23,457 bases of DNA, taken from the IMG/VR virus record IMGVR_UViG_3300042691_050257, positions 1-23,457 of that record. The stretch is one strand, 5' to 3'. Positions 11,974-21,130 of the stretch are shown here, one piece after another. The notes below the pieces were generated by a model, which was given only the letters and a program-made list of their open reading frames with translations, did no database searches and had not been told where the DNA came from. The DNA is from a virus. Within the stretch, counting starts at the first letter, position 1, and every line of letters starts with the position of its first letter. Made by a program: the position numbers and the translations under genes.

Positions 11974-12186
11974 TCAAGTAGGATCGTTGAGGTCCAATTC
12001 TAATCGCGCTTCAACACCAGTAACTCGCTCTTCTAGCACATCGAGGCGACCATTAGATAGGTACGTAAGCTGATGTACTTGATTAACAGTTACAAACTGA
12101 TTGATGGCTACCAGCAAATTTGAAACCGTGTCCTCCAGCTTCTTCACTCGCGCAACTAACGCTGCATGTTGTAAGTCACTTACCAT
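11974..12186 (-). CDS. Short coiled-coil protein, 70 aa
   Basis: ATG at 12186 has AGGAG six bases upstream; the longer reading from 12207 is not preferred. The product is a continuous amphipathic helix with heptad-like leucines and valines (ARVKKLEDTVSNLLVAINQF, then RLDVLEERVTGVEARLELD) broken around QVHQLTYLSNG, and it suits a coiled-coil oligomer. It is the last gene of the structural block and overlaps the membrane-anchored gene by 11 bases. It may be a small tail or fiber accessory, or a partner of the membrane protein. No family is recognised. Confidence 0.7.
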   Translation of the reverse strand: MVSDLQHAALVARVKKLEDTVSNLLVAINQFVTVNQVHQLTYLSNGRLDVLEERVTGVEARLELDLNDPT

Positions 12187-12841
12187 TTTGTTCTCCTGCG
12201 GCTGCAATTTCTTCCATTAGAATAGCCTTTATCTCGCGCACAATCAAGCTCACAGTCTCTCTGTATGCAGGATCATCTGGAACGTCTTCAGTAAAATGCA
12301 CAGTCAGATAATACATTTCCTTGTTACTGTGGCAAATAGCCCGTGCATCTGTGGCGCCGACCAGCCCAAAACGCAATGCGTCTTTAAGAACAGATTCATC
12401 TGGTAGGCTATCGGTCGAAAATTCAACGCTTTGCTTAGCCAGCAACTCGATAAGAAATTGAATGTACACGTCATCTACCGGCCGGTTCAACCAGTGATGC
12501 CGCATTGGCGTCATGTGGCTAGCGTGTACTTCTGCTACTGACGTGACAAACAGCGGAACGCCAATACGTGGAATACTCCCACTATCTGAAGCCTTAAGTA
12601 AGGCCACACGCACAGCCCCGTAGGTTTCAATCGGCGGACGCAGGGCATCGTATAGGCGAGCGAAGGCATTAAACATCTGCGGAATGCGCTCTGCCATCAT
12701 AGCCTGCCGCGCCGCCCACTCTTCTTTTTTTAGTTTATCGCGTCGCTCTAAAAGCCACTTCACCAAACCAATGATGCCGGTCAACCCGGCACCACCAGTA
12801 ACTAACGTAGCTACAATAGCAATAACAGATTCACCAGCCAT
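12176..12841 (-). CDS. Membrane-anchored protein, 221 aa
   Basis: A GGAGG four bases before the ATG at 12841 supports the start. Residues 5-30 form one glycine-rich hydrophobic helix (VIAIVATLVTGGAGLTGIIGLV), followed at once by a basic-amphipathic stretch (KWLLERRDKLKKEEW) and a long soluble part with several helices. The topology is probably N-out with a cytoplasmic domain. It is much longer than usual single-helix holins (about 70-150 residues), although a lysis or membrane role remains possible next to a fiber gene. No motif is recognised. A 52-base gap to the fiber gene is the largest in the minus block; I see no promoter or terminator in it. Confidence 0.75.
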   Translation of the reverse strand: MAGESVIAIVATLVTGGAGLTGIIGLVKWLLERRDKLKKEEWAARQAMMAERIPQMFNAFARLYDALRPPIETYGAVRVALLKASDSGSIPRIGVPLFVTSVAEVHASHMTPMRHHWLNRPVDDVYIQFLIELLAKQSVEFSTDSLPDESVLKDALRFGLVGATDARAICHSNKEMYYLTVHFTEDVPDDPAYRETVSLIVREIKAILMEEIAAAGEQNGK

Positions 12842-12893
12842 ACCACCTCCACCACAGGCTAGAGCTATAGAGTAGCAGTAACGTAGTGGTTTG

Positions 12894-14396
12894 TCATGTC
12901 TCCTGGTAAGCCCAAATAACTACAATGGCATTTACTGTAGGATTTGCGCCGTTTGCAACTACAGTCAAGCCAGTTGCTGGCCCAAACCCACTACCATCAA
13001 AATCTGAATCGGCTGTTACGATATCTGTGGCGCGCAGGATCTCGCCAGGAGCGACTCCGTTTACGTCAAAGACAATACAAGGGCCATCGGCGTTTTGAAT
13101 CTCAATAGTCTCCGCCGCGACACCGGTAGAGCTAATCTTGATTAGCTGAGCGTCAAAGACCTTGCCCTTGAATGGCGGCTGAATTGCAATCGGGCTATTG
13201 AGCCCAGTAATCTGCACGCGGTAGCAAACAGGCAAAAAGCCATTGCCATCATTGTCTGTCGTGGCATTAGGAACAGCGTTAGCAGGCACGGTAGGAAGAC
13301 CAAGCTGTAGCTTGCCAACGCCAGTCCCACCGGCTCCTGGTCCAATCGTTACCGCTCCAGCAGTACTGTTGGCGCCGCCGCTGGCAATCAATACATCTCC
13401 AGACTTGGTATCTCCCGACCCCGTAACTGCTTGGAAGTCACCAGATTCCCCAGCCGTTACATTGCCAGTGCTAATAAATACAGGACCACTATTGTCTGTA
13501 GCGGACTCACCAGTAAAGATCTCTATTCTTCCAGACCTGCCACTAGCTACACCATCCGTATTGTCGGCATTGCCGGTAGTAATTTGAATATTACCTGAAT
13601 CACCACCAGTTGCACCATTTGCTGTATCGGTAGGGCCAGTAAGAATAAATACCGGTGGCGAGCCAACGCCGCCACCTGCGCCGTCTGTAATTACCGTATG
13701 CGTCCACAAGGCTAGAGCGCTAGTGTACTGACTTGAGCCACCGCCAGCAACCGTTTCTGCTTGTGCGCCATTAGTAGCCAACAACGTGACCTCAAATGGG
13801 AAGGCCAAAGTGTTGACGCCAACCCAAAAGTCCTCATCGCTGCCTAGCTTCAAATACGTATCATCAGGAAACACGCCACCCGCACCAGCAACTGCGGCAT
13901 CTAGCTTCTGTACAGCTTCTTCAAGAGAGTCACCATCTGACACTACCGTCAACGCACCATGATCACTATAGGTGGGAACGCTGGTACTGGTATCCATGCC
14001 GATAAAGGTGCGAACCGCCTCTAGCCCACTAGCTTGGCTTCTCGATACAAGGCTATCTAGTCTCGCAATTTCTCCAATCAAAGAGTCAAAAGCTTCTTTG
14101 ACAGTAGCGGGGCGCGACTTAACAGTGTTCCACAGAACAAAGGAAGAGCCGGACGTAGCATCGCCATGAGCAAGCACTACGTTACCCACAAGTCCTTTTT
14201 CTAGCGCGTCGAGCCCGGTCTCGCTCACAAGCTGCTCTACCAAAGGTTTATAAACGGTATTGACCTGATCAATGAGTGAGGCAAGATCGCTCTTTACCGC
14301 ACGTGTAAAAGCGGCGCGCTGTGCCGGGGTGGCAAGCGCGCCCGCCGCGCTACCCGTACGCTGAACAAGAGTTTGCAATAAAGTATTTAACGACAT
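12894..14396 (-). CDS. Tail-fiber-like protein with strand-turn repeats, 500 aa
   Basis: Residues 1-170 are helical and soluble. Residues 175-245 look like a beta-domain (PDDTYLKLGSDEDFWVGVN). From about 246 to 354 there are seven copies of a short motif, usually SG-x-[IV]-x-[IV]-x-[TS]-G (for example SGNIQITTG, SGRIEIFTG, SGPVFISTG), spaced 21, 21, 15, 15, 14 and 14 residues. This suits a beta-solenoid or trimeric beta-helix shaft. Residues 380-500 form a separate C-terminal domain that could bind the receptor. The ATG overlaps the upstream stop in TGATG. The gene is downstream of the long baseplate-like proteins, as a distal fiber would be. Confidence 0.8.
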   Translation of the reverse strand: MSLNTLLQTLVQRTGSAAGALATPAQRAAFTRAVKSDLASLIDQVNTVYKPLVEQLVSETGLDALEKGLVGNVVLAHGDATSGSSFVLWNTVKSRPATVKEAFDSLIGEIARLDSLVSRSQASGLEAVRTFIGMDTSTSVPTYSDHGALTVVSDGDSLEEAVQKLDAAVAGAGGVFPDDTYLKLGSDEDFWVGVNTLAFPFEVTLLATNGAQAETVAGGGSSQYTSALALWTHTVITDGAGGGVGSPPVFILTGPTDTANGATGGDSGNIQITTGNADNTDGVASGRSGRIEIFTGESATDNSGPVFISTGNVTAGESGDFQAVTGSGDTKSGDVLIASGGANSTAGAVTIGPGAGGTGVGKLQLGLPTVPANAVPNATTDNDGNGFLPVCYRVQITGLNSPIAIQPPFKGKVFDAQLIKISSTGVAAETIEIQNADGPCIVFDVNGVAPGEILRATDIVTADSDFDGSGFGPATGLTVVANGANPTVNAIVVIWAYQET

Positions 14397-16399
14397 CAGA
14401 TTACTCTCACGGTAAAGGATTCAATAACAGGACTTACGTTGGCATCGGTTGTACGAAGACTCGCTTTAACCCAGACTTGATTTGAAGGACCCACCTGACT
14501 TAACCAGTCGACAGCAAAGCGTTCATTCTGCCAGTTTGGATCTTTTCGATCGACATTCACTTTAATGTACGCAGCACCACTTTTGCCAATATCGATGGTG
14601 TAAACGTCAAGCCAAAACGGATCGCCAGGGCTCATCATATCAAAGTCTTCAGTTGGAAGATAGCGCAGTACAGCACCAAAGTAATCAACTGCAGAAGGAT
14701 AAAGACGCTCACCTGTAAACCCAGGTGGGTACGCATAACCAGAAATCAAACCAGAATGATTGTAAGGGTAGAGCGGATCGGCGTCTTGGAGCTCATTCAC
14801 ATTTGCAACACCCTCTGGAATGACAACCCAATTGCGTTCCTCGGTTTCAAATGCTGAATATCCAGGCGGGATCCATACACGACCAGTTACAAAATTGCCG
14901 TTTACTTTCAAGCCGGTAGTGCCAAAATCCAGCCACCTGCCGTCAGCCTCCTCGACATAAATGGTGCAACGTATGATTCCTCTGGCTTTGTCATACATAA
15001 TACCGCTTGCAAATCCACGAACGCTCAATCCAGTAGGCAAGTTTCGATGAACCTTAAGCTGGCGTAGAGGAACAGCATTAACATAAGCAGACTCTATGTA
15101 GGTATTAACGACAGCCTCGCTTTCGTAATCCAGCGTAGGCAAATCTAGTACCTGAACCTGCAGACTACCTGCATTAGCAACCGGATCCAAAAAAGCCGCT
15201 GTATCGCCAGGCAAACTCTGACCTACATTCATAATTGAAAGACTAGCTTTTTCCGGACTTACGGCTGTCCAGCTAGCACCATCTGCGGACAAAAACCAGT
15301 TAATCTTGGTGCCCTCGGGCTCTACTACACAGCACCCAAGCGTTGCTTTTGTGTAATAAACCGATTCGCCATTGGCGTCAGCAATATCGTAGGGCCCAGC
15401 GAACACCCAAGCTTCATTAATCCTGTAGCCGTCCGTCAGCACCTTAACGCAATCAAAATGAAACAGCGTTGCCCATTGATTAACACCCGACACTCGCGTA
15501 TCAGCGGCGTCTTTTGCCACGCGAATCTGCACGGAAACAACGTTATCAAGATTAACGTCCCAGTGCATATCGGCACGAACAAGGCGCTCAACCGGCTCCG
15601 CCGGAATGAAATTGCTACCATCAAGCGAGTAGAACAGAGTGGCGACTGCGCGCTTACTTCCTTCGATTGGAAGTGAAGCCAATTGAATTCGTTTGACGGC
15701 TGTAGGGCCGTCAAACTTTACTTCAACAACCGCACTTACGCGTACGTTTGATTCCTTAGTGTACACGATCAAATCATATGATCTGCCATCTAGCTCTTTC
15801 AACACGCTGACAGGCTGACTGGCAATGTACGACAGCAATGTACCTTCAGTAACAGCTGATACGTTGATTCGAGCCGTCGACAAGTCGATACTAGATAGGC
15901 CATTGCGAGGAAGTGTAACCGACCCAGCCTCAATAGAAGCCGTAGTTTCATTCCAATTCACATGGTCGGCGGTATCAAAACTCTCTTCAAAGCCGTTTAC
16001 AAACACATCTACCGAACTGTTAGCTAGCAGCAAACTGTCTACTTTGCTTTCAATGGCGCGCAAACGCTTATCAAGACGAGCTACCGTTCCGTTGAAGCCA
16101 CGATAAACATCCTCTAACGCCTTTGCAGATTCAGAAAGCCGCTTGTCAATAGCTTTAAGGTCATCCATTAGCGCAAGGCGATTAGTATTTTCGTCTTCGG
16201 CTGAGATCTGCTCACCAAACCAAGGCCGCTCTGAATCGTAGCCAAAAAAGCCCAGGTTAGATACCAATGGCATTTGCTTTTCTAGCTCAGTAACGGCAAT
16301 AGAAAGTTCGGCTTTTGTCGGGGCACGATTATAAGTACGCACAAACGCACGCACAGCGCGCTCTTGTAATGCTAGCTGATAGACCTTGTCGTTACTCAT
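14396..16399 (-). CDS. Structural protein, 667 aa; third of three proteins with one plan
   Basis: It starts at an ATG overlapping the previous stop by ATGA. The first 130 residues are helical, with a coiled coil (about 70-130, DDLKAIDKRLSESAKALEDV and ARLDKRLRAIESKVDSLL). After a junction SVTLPRNGLSSI comes a long beta-rich region, with no membrane segment, ending in SPVIESFTVRVI. The two genes upstream have the same order: helices, then an LTLP-type junction, then a beta-domain. The end closely resembles SPLIESFGVRFR of the 984-aa protein. A perfect 10-bp inverted repeat lies at 15691-15716. A trimeric or hexameric baseplate or fiber-connecting role is likely but inferred. Confidence 0.8.
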   Translation of the reverse strand: MSNDKVYQLALQERAVRAFVRTYNRAPTKAELSIAVTELEKQMPLVSNLGFFGYDSERPWFGEQISAEDENTNRLALMDDLKAIDKRLSESAKALEDVYRGFNGTVARLDKRLRAIESKVDSLLLANSSVDVFVNGFEESFDTADHVNWNETTASIEAGSVTLPRNGLSSIDLSTARINVSAVTEGTLLSYIASQPVSVLKELDGRSYDLIVYTKESNVRVSAVVEVKFDGPTAVKRIQLASLPIEGSKRAVATLFYSLDGSNFIPAEPVERLVRADMHWDVNLDNVVSVQIRVAKDAADTRVSGVNQWATLFHFDCVKVLTDGYRINEAWVFAGPYDIADANGESVYYTKATLGCCVVEPEGTKINWFLSADGASWTAVSPEKASLSIMNVGQSLPGDTAAFLDPVANAGSLQVQVLDLPTLDYESEAVVNTYIESAYVNAVPLRQLKVHRNLPTGLSVRGFASGIMYDKARGIIRCTIYVEEADGRWLDFGTTGLKVNGNFVTGRVWIPPGYSAFETEERNWVVIPEGVANVNELQDADPLYPYNHSGLISGYAYPPGFTGERLYPSAVDYFGAVLRYLPTEDFDMMSPGDPFWLDVYTIDIGKSGAAYIKVNVDRKDPNWQNERFAVDWLSQVGPSNQVWVKASLRTTDANVSPVIESFTVRVI
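15691..15716. repeat. Perfect 10-bp inverted repeat
   Basis: GTTTGACGGC pairs with GCCGTCAAAC around the 6-base TGTAGG. It is within the 667-aa structural gene and has no adjoining T-run. Confidence 0.5.
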
Positions 16400-19350
16400 C
16401 TGAACCTTACCCCAAAGCTTTCAATTAGTGGGCTAAAAAACGGCGCCAGCTCTTTCATTTTGCTTGTGCCCGTATCGACTTCCCAGTAAATCTTTACACT
16501 CTTGCTTCCACCACCCAGAAGATTCTGCGTACTAACCTGTACACTATTGCTCTCTTTTCTATAGGAAAATGGAACAGGCGCGCAAACATCGTACGACATA
16601 ATGTAACTAGCAGTTTTGTAAGTAATCACCGTACCCGGCTCCATTGGCACGTAACTGTAGACAACGCCATTGAGATAATCTACCGAGTACTTGTTGGCCG
16701 GAACAAACTCTGGATTGCGATAGAAGTATCCAATAGCAATTCCACCGGGCAGAACACCACCAGGCCCTACGTAAACAGTGACCACTCCACTAGCAGATAC
16801 GTGGTATTTACCTGTACCGTTCACCAACCCGGCATTGGCCACGTGCGTTCCAAATACAACGTCATTGGAAAAACTTGGAGCAAATGTAGAGTCGTATAGA
16901 CTTCCAGCAGCTAGGTTAAACACTACCACGTTAGGTGAGGTTTCAGCTGTTTCGTTCGTGAACTCATCTGCAACTTGAACGAGGCCTAGAAACTCACTAG
17001 CGCCATCAATAAAGTCCACTTCAACAGGTCGGACGCTTGGCCCTAAAAAGCCAGCGCCGACCGTTAGCGTTCCACGTACGATACGCTCGCACGACAACAT
17101 TTGGCGTCGCGAGACCCCAACAAAGACATCGTTACGCGCTTCATACACATTGGTCTGCAAGTTGTATCTCTTGTGCAGTGTCTCACCAACAGTATCTGAC
17201 CACGTAGCGGCAGTAAAAGCCGTAGGGCTCAACAACACACCGACAGGTACTGCACGACGATATACAATCTGATAGTCAGCGTCATTGACCAGAACACGCG
17301 TACGGTGATCGTAAGACAAGCGAGCACCAACAGCACCGAGAGCGGCGGGAAGCACAAGCACACCGGCCACTACGTCTACAAAGCAATTGCCAGTACTAGC
17401 GGCGCTAGTTCTACTATCCGTATGCACAACCCAAGGAACACCATCTACTACAAGAGTGCAGCTTTCAGCAATCAGGTTTTTGTGTGGTAGCTGAATGACT
17501 CGCTTGTCACCGGGAACGCGAAAGACAGCACGGGCAGACTCTTGCCTAACATATTCGATTTTGATGTTTTCTTTATCGGCATCAAAAGGCAGCTGGACCT
17601 CATGGTAAAAGCCATTAGACGCCGCGGTAAAGAACATAAGCTCTTCTTCAAAAACGATTCCAACCTCAGCGCCAGCTTCGGTATCGCTTGAAAGCACAAG
17701 CTCTTTCATGTCTTCAGTTAAAGACCACTCGCCAGCCGAAACGGCAGTAAAGTCATCCACGTAAGTATAAGGCACACCTTCTACCGTGACTGTAATACCA
17801 GTAATGTCTAGAGAGGCTTTAAACAGGTCTACAGGCAGGGGTATGCGCGCAGCCACACCCTTAGTGCGGCCAAGCACTAACTTGCGCAGACGGCTGCCTC
17901 TACGCGCTATACGAGGCTGCTGAATATGCACCAGCTGATTCTTAGGCCTCTCTGAAAGTTGAATGGTGGCCGGCGAGATGGCGGGAGAGACAACCTTCAG
18001 AATCGACTTAACGTCACCACTAACGTCCGTGTCACTGGTATTAAATGACGAAGCGTTTTGAAGCGCTTCGTCATTTCTCGTGACATTCAAACGCCATATG
18101 AAAGTAGTTGGCGCCCCATCCAAAAGTATTGTTTCTCCAATACCAGTATCGGCATTAACTGGGCGAGACCATGTTGCGCCGCCATCAAGCGAGTAATCAA
18201 GCATCAAGTCATATAGCTTTGGATCGGCAGGCCATACGTCCACAAACGGCAACCCAGCATATAGGCCGCCAGGCAATTGGTAACCCACTGAATTAACAGA
18301 TCCGGCCTGTCCATATCGTACACGCCCAAACTCAATCTGCTTGAGTCCAATAGCCCACCGATTACGGACAGTGCCATTAGCTAGCTGAATTGGATAAAAA
18401 GAATCTTGCCGAAACTTTAGGACAGCAATCCGCGCCTTAACTGGCAAGAAATGAAGTTTCCATCCAACATCAGTTCCAACAGACTTAATCTGCAGCTTAG
18501 TTAGATCTAGGCTAGTTCCTGCAAGCTCAGTCAGGGTCTGAGTACTACCATTTGCCAGGGTAAATACAATGTCCTCTAGTACGAAAGCACTAGCGTTCTC
18601 AAAGTGGATAGGCGAGATTGTAAGCTGATTACATACTTCCGGCTTGTCAAACTCCACCTGCAAGCTCAAACGAAGCGGGCCGGCATCGAGTCTTTCGTAC
18701 TCAAACCAGTCATTAGGATCGTTATCGAATGCAAAAGCCGTACGGCTACCATTAACAGCTTCATTGCTGTTGCCAGGTCTTCCATTAGACCCTTGAGCAA
18801 TCTGACTACGCGCCACGCGCACCGGCTCGTAACCTTCGGCAGGCAAAGTCAAAACACCTTGACCTAAATCAGTCGAAAGGCTCTTTCCAGGTGAGAAACG
18901 CCAATCTAGAAAATCCAGATTGTAAAAGTGATCAGCAAGTACATACTTTGCGCCATAATCACCCCAGTTCTCTAACGCCGCGCGCTTCTGTCGAATACGC
19001 CTCATACGACCAATGAGCGCGTGGGTAGTTACCTGTGTCGTATTGAAATACGTTACAAACTGCTCATAAACCCGTCTACTCTTTTCCAGAGTAGAGCGCA
19101 AAAGCAAACCGTATTCACGGTAAAAGCCAACTAGTTCGCCAGCGTCAAACATGGCCCCAAAACCCAGCAGATCAAGCTGGTAATCAAACTCGTCTAGCTT
19201 CTCGACAAACTCATTCGCCTCCACCTCTACAGCAAGGCGTTCTTGCTCAGTTCGGGCGGACGCCCAACGACTAATAAACGAATTCAGCTGCCCCTCAAGG
19301 GCGCTGAATTCCAATACCAAGTTACGAGGCAGAAGTGCATTAACGGACAC
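16396..19350 (-). CDS. Large structural protein, 984 aa; second of three with one plan
   Basis: A GTG start at 19350 overlaps the upstream stop by 11 bases. Residues 1-135 are helical (including QLNSFISRWASARTEQERL and RIRQKRAALENW). A junction with GVLTLPAEG follows, then a region (about 175-345) with the look of a discoidin or galactose-binding beta-sandwich (LSLQVEFDKPEVCNQLTIS, later IAVLKFRQDSF). The rest is a series of beta-domains, with long strands such as VYTYVDDFTAVSAGEWSLTE-type segments. It ends in SPLIESFGVRFR, like the 667-aa protein. Probably a baseplate or tail-fiber component that may bind sugars. Two strong inverted repeats occur in its coding sequence. Confidence 0.85.
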   Translation of the reverse strand: MSVNALLPRNLVLEFSALEGQLNSFISRWASARTEQERLAVEVEANEFVEKLDEFDYQLDLLGFGAMFDAGELVGFYREYGLLLRSTLEKSRRVYEQFVTYFNTTQVTTHALIGRMRRIRQKRAALENWGDYGAKYVLADHFYNLDFLDWRFSPGKSLSTDLGQGVLTLPAEGYEPVRVARSQIAQGSNGRPGNSNEAVNGSRTAFAFDNDPNDWFEYERLDAGPLRLSLQVEFDKPEVCNQLTISPIHFENASAFVLEDIVFTLANGSTQTLTELAGTSLDLTKLQIKSVGTDVGWKLHFLPVKARIAVLKFRQDSFYPIQLANGTVRNRWAIGLKQIEFGRVRYGQAGSVNSVGYQLPGGLYAGLPFVDVWPADPKLYDLMLDYSLDGGATWSRPVNADTGIGETILLDGAPTTFIWRLNVTRNDEALQNASSFNTSDTDVSGDVKSILKVVSPAISPATIQLSERPKNQLVHIQQPRIARRGSRLRKLVLGRTKGVAARIPLPVDLFKASLDITGITVTVEGVPYTYVDDFTAVSAGEWSLTEDMKELVLSSDTEAGAEVGIVFEEELMFFTAASNGFYHEVQLPFDADKENIKIEYVRQESARAVFRVPGDKRVIQLPHKNLIAESCTLVVDGVPWVVHTDSRTSAASTGNCFVDVVAGVLVLPAALGAVGARLSYDHRTRVLVNDADYQIVYRRAVPVGVLLSPTAFTAATWSDTVGETLHKRYNLQTNVYEARNDVFVGVSRRQMLSCERIVRGTLTVGAGFLGPSVRPVEVDFIDGASEFLGLVQVADEFTNETAETSPNVVVFNLAAGSLYDSTFAPSFSNDVVFGTHVANAGLVNGTGKYHVSASGVVTVYVGPGGVLPGGIAIGYFYRNPEFVPANKYSVDYLNGVVYSYVPMEPGTVITYKTASYIMSYDVCAPVPFSYRKESNSVQVSTQNLLGGGSKSVKIYWEVDTGTSKMKELAPFFSPLIESFGVRFR
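18043..18076. repeat. Perfect 13-bp inverted repeat in coding sequence
   Basis: AAATGACGAAGCG (18043-18055) is the exact reverse complement of CGCTTCGTCATTT (18064-18076), with an 8-base spacer. It falls in the middle of the 984-aa structural gene and has no U-rich tail typical of a terminator. Confidence 0.7.
19280..19311. repeat. Inverted repeat near the start of the 984-aa gene
   Basis: GAATTCAGC (19280-19288) pairs with GCTGAATTC (19303-19311), and GCCC (19290-19293) pairs with GGGC (19299-19302). There is one bulged T and a CTCAA loop, as in the terminator. It lies 40-71 bases inside the gene. Confidence 0.5.
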
Positions 19351-21127
19351 TTTCTCTTACCTTTAGCGCATAGCGCTGAACAACTGGAGTTCCGTAGGTA
19401 CTACGGGATGCCGCGCGCATAATCGTAAGCACCTGACAAGTCCCTGAGGCTGTACGCCAGGGCTGGTCGACAACAACCTTGTCTCCCCGCAACATGATCG
19501 TACCATCTGACACGAGTTTCTGTCGCCGTTCGTGCTGATATGCACACCAGTAAAGTGCATTGCGATCCAGGTCAAGTATCTTGACGCGCGCTCTGCCAGC
19601 CCAAGACTTATCTAGCAAACTAGCAAAGTCAGTCTCTACTGACGACCAGTCTACATACCAGGTTGCACCGCCGTTAAGGCTAATATGGTAATCGGTACCA
19701 ATGGTCAATAGCTGATCGTTTGCATACAAATCAAAACCTTCTCCAGCTACACTGAGGTCGGGAAGAAATTTCATCTGCCCTTCTCGCCCAACGATAGGAA
19801 GAATTTCGCGCTGGATACCATGATCATCGACTAACGGCAAAACCGTCGACAAGCTATTGTTGCCAGCCTTCAACGTCAAAGCAAGCCAAAACTCCGGCAA
19901 TACAACATCTGCTGGCAAATAATGATCTTCGGCCCGAGCTATCATTCGACTAACGTGTGTTAGCTCAAATCCGGTGGGCTCGCGCAGCGCCAACTCTTGG
20001 CTTCGGAAAATACCAAGACCGTTATACGACTTTAAGCAAAACCTAATATTCTGAAGCGAGAAATCATACACTCGACCATACGTAGGCGTAGAGCTATAGG
20101 TCGGAAATTGAGAAAAGCCGGCAGCCTCTAGTCGTTCAGAAGCCAGGACGTTGGCACCTTGTTTTACAACAATGTCTGTTTTGCCAACGGGAGCGTATTG
20201 CACAAACTGTATTTTGAAAGCACGCGCGCGAACTGGAGCAAAAAAGACAGTCTGAAACTCCAAACTGTCCGTAACGTAAAAGTCGAGCGGAGTCCAAACT
20301 CCATCTAGCCCCTGGTATCGTAACTGTTCTATCAAGAGCGTGTTAGCTCCCAGCACCTCTAGTTCAAAACAATTTGCTACCGTGCTAGCAAACATTTCAA
20401 ACAGCAACGTCAACTTAGCCGGCTTTGCCGCCAAAGCTACACCTTCCTGATATTCAGGAACGACAACAACATGTCGCCAAGGCCGGTTGTCACGAACAAT
20501 ATCAACAGGGTCAGATTCGCCCGACAAAACAAAACCGGCAGTAGTATCTTCCGTTAAGACCGAGACAGTCCGCACGCCTACGTCTTGTCGCGAATCCAAC
20601 GGCAAAGTCAAGCCGCCACCCGCTACGTAGTCACACACGTTAGAAGAAATAAGACCAAGTCTAGACTTCGGGTCCACCATCCAACTATTGTTGTTAGCGT
20701 CGACGCCTTGGTCCTCTGCTCGTACAAAACTATTTACGTGAACACGCGTATAGCCTTTCTGGCTGATTAGCTGATCTTCCTGTACCTGCGCTTCAAGACT
20801 AGCCACTTCCTTTTGCAAGTCCTTAACAAGGCTGCGAGTAGACAAGCCGAATCTGCTAATCTCGTCAGCCACGGCTACACCTTCTTCATTCAGCAGGTTA
20901 ATCTGCATCTTCCAGTCTTTGACCAGGTCTCTTTGCTTACCAGAAGTTACAACATCATTCGGTCCGTAATTCAAACTAAACGATACCGAACGTTGACTTA
21001 CTACACGAACCGCAGCAGCAATTTCTTCTTCAGGAAAGACGACGTAAGGTACGTCCTGAATACGACGGCGGGCAGCGCTTTCCACGAAGCGCGCCCGCTC
21101 CTCAATAGACTTTAGTTGTAGCGCCAT
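19340..21127 (-). CDS. Structural protein, 595 aa; first of three with one plan
   Basis: A GGAG six bases before the ATG at 21127 supports the start. The N-terminal 140 residues are helical (LVKDWKMQINLLNEEG, then LVKDLQKEVASLEAQVQEDQ). They lead to the junction GGLTLPLDS and a beta-sandwich region (LTLLFEMFASTVANCFELEVL, later ARAFKIQFVQYAP) comparable to that of the 984-aa protein. The last third is beta-rich and ends in ALKVRESVR. The three proteins are separate tandem genes that touch or overlap, and probably differ in position in one assembly. Family identity with known baseplate proteins is inferred from architecture alone. Confidence 0.85.
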   Translation of the reverse strand: MALQLKSIEERARFVESAARRRIQDVPYVVFPEEEIAAAVRVVSQRSVSFSLNYGPNDVVTSGKQRDLVKDWKMQINLLNEEGVAVADEISRFGLSTRSLVKDLQKEVASLEAQVQEDQLISQKGYTRVHVNSFVRAEDQGVDANNNSWMVDPKSRLGLISSNVCDYVAGGGLTLPLDSRQDVGVRTVSVLTEDTTAGFVLSGESDPVDIVRDNRPWRHVVVVPEYQEGVALAAKPAKLTLLFEMFASTVANCFELEVLGANTLLIEQLRYQGLDGVWTPLDFYVTDSLEFQTVFFAPVRARAFKIQFVQYAPVGKTDIVVKQGANVLASERLEAAGFSQFPTYSSTPTYGRVYDFSLQNIRFCLKSYNGLGIFRSQELALREPTGFELTHVSRMIARAEDHYLPADVVLPEFWLALTLKAGNNSLSTVLPLVDDHGIQREILPIVGREGQMKFLPDLSVAGEGFDLYANDQLLTIGTDYHISLNGGATWYVDWSSVETDFASLLDKSWAGRARVKILDLDRNALYWCAYQHERRQKLVSDGTIMLRGDKVVVDQPWRTASGTCQVLTIMRAASRSTYGTPVVQRYALKVRESVR

Positions 21128-21130
21128 CTA

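Noticed and set aside
12842-12893. Promoter between the fiber gene and the membrane-anchored gene
   Set aside because: Only short imperfect repeats were seen; no convincing -35/-10 pair with proper spacing.
13243-13587. Plus-strand open frame of 114 aa opposite the fiber repeats
   Set aside because: Its Pro/Ala/Leu-rich translation is the complement of the glycine-rich repeats; no start signal was seen.
18043-18076. Intrinsic terminator at the 13-bp stem
   Set aside because: No U-rich run follows on either strand and it is in the middle of a long open gene.
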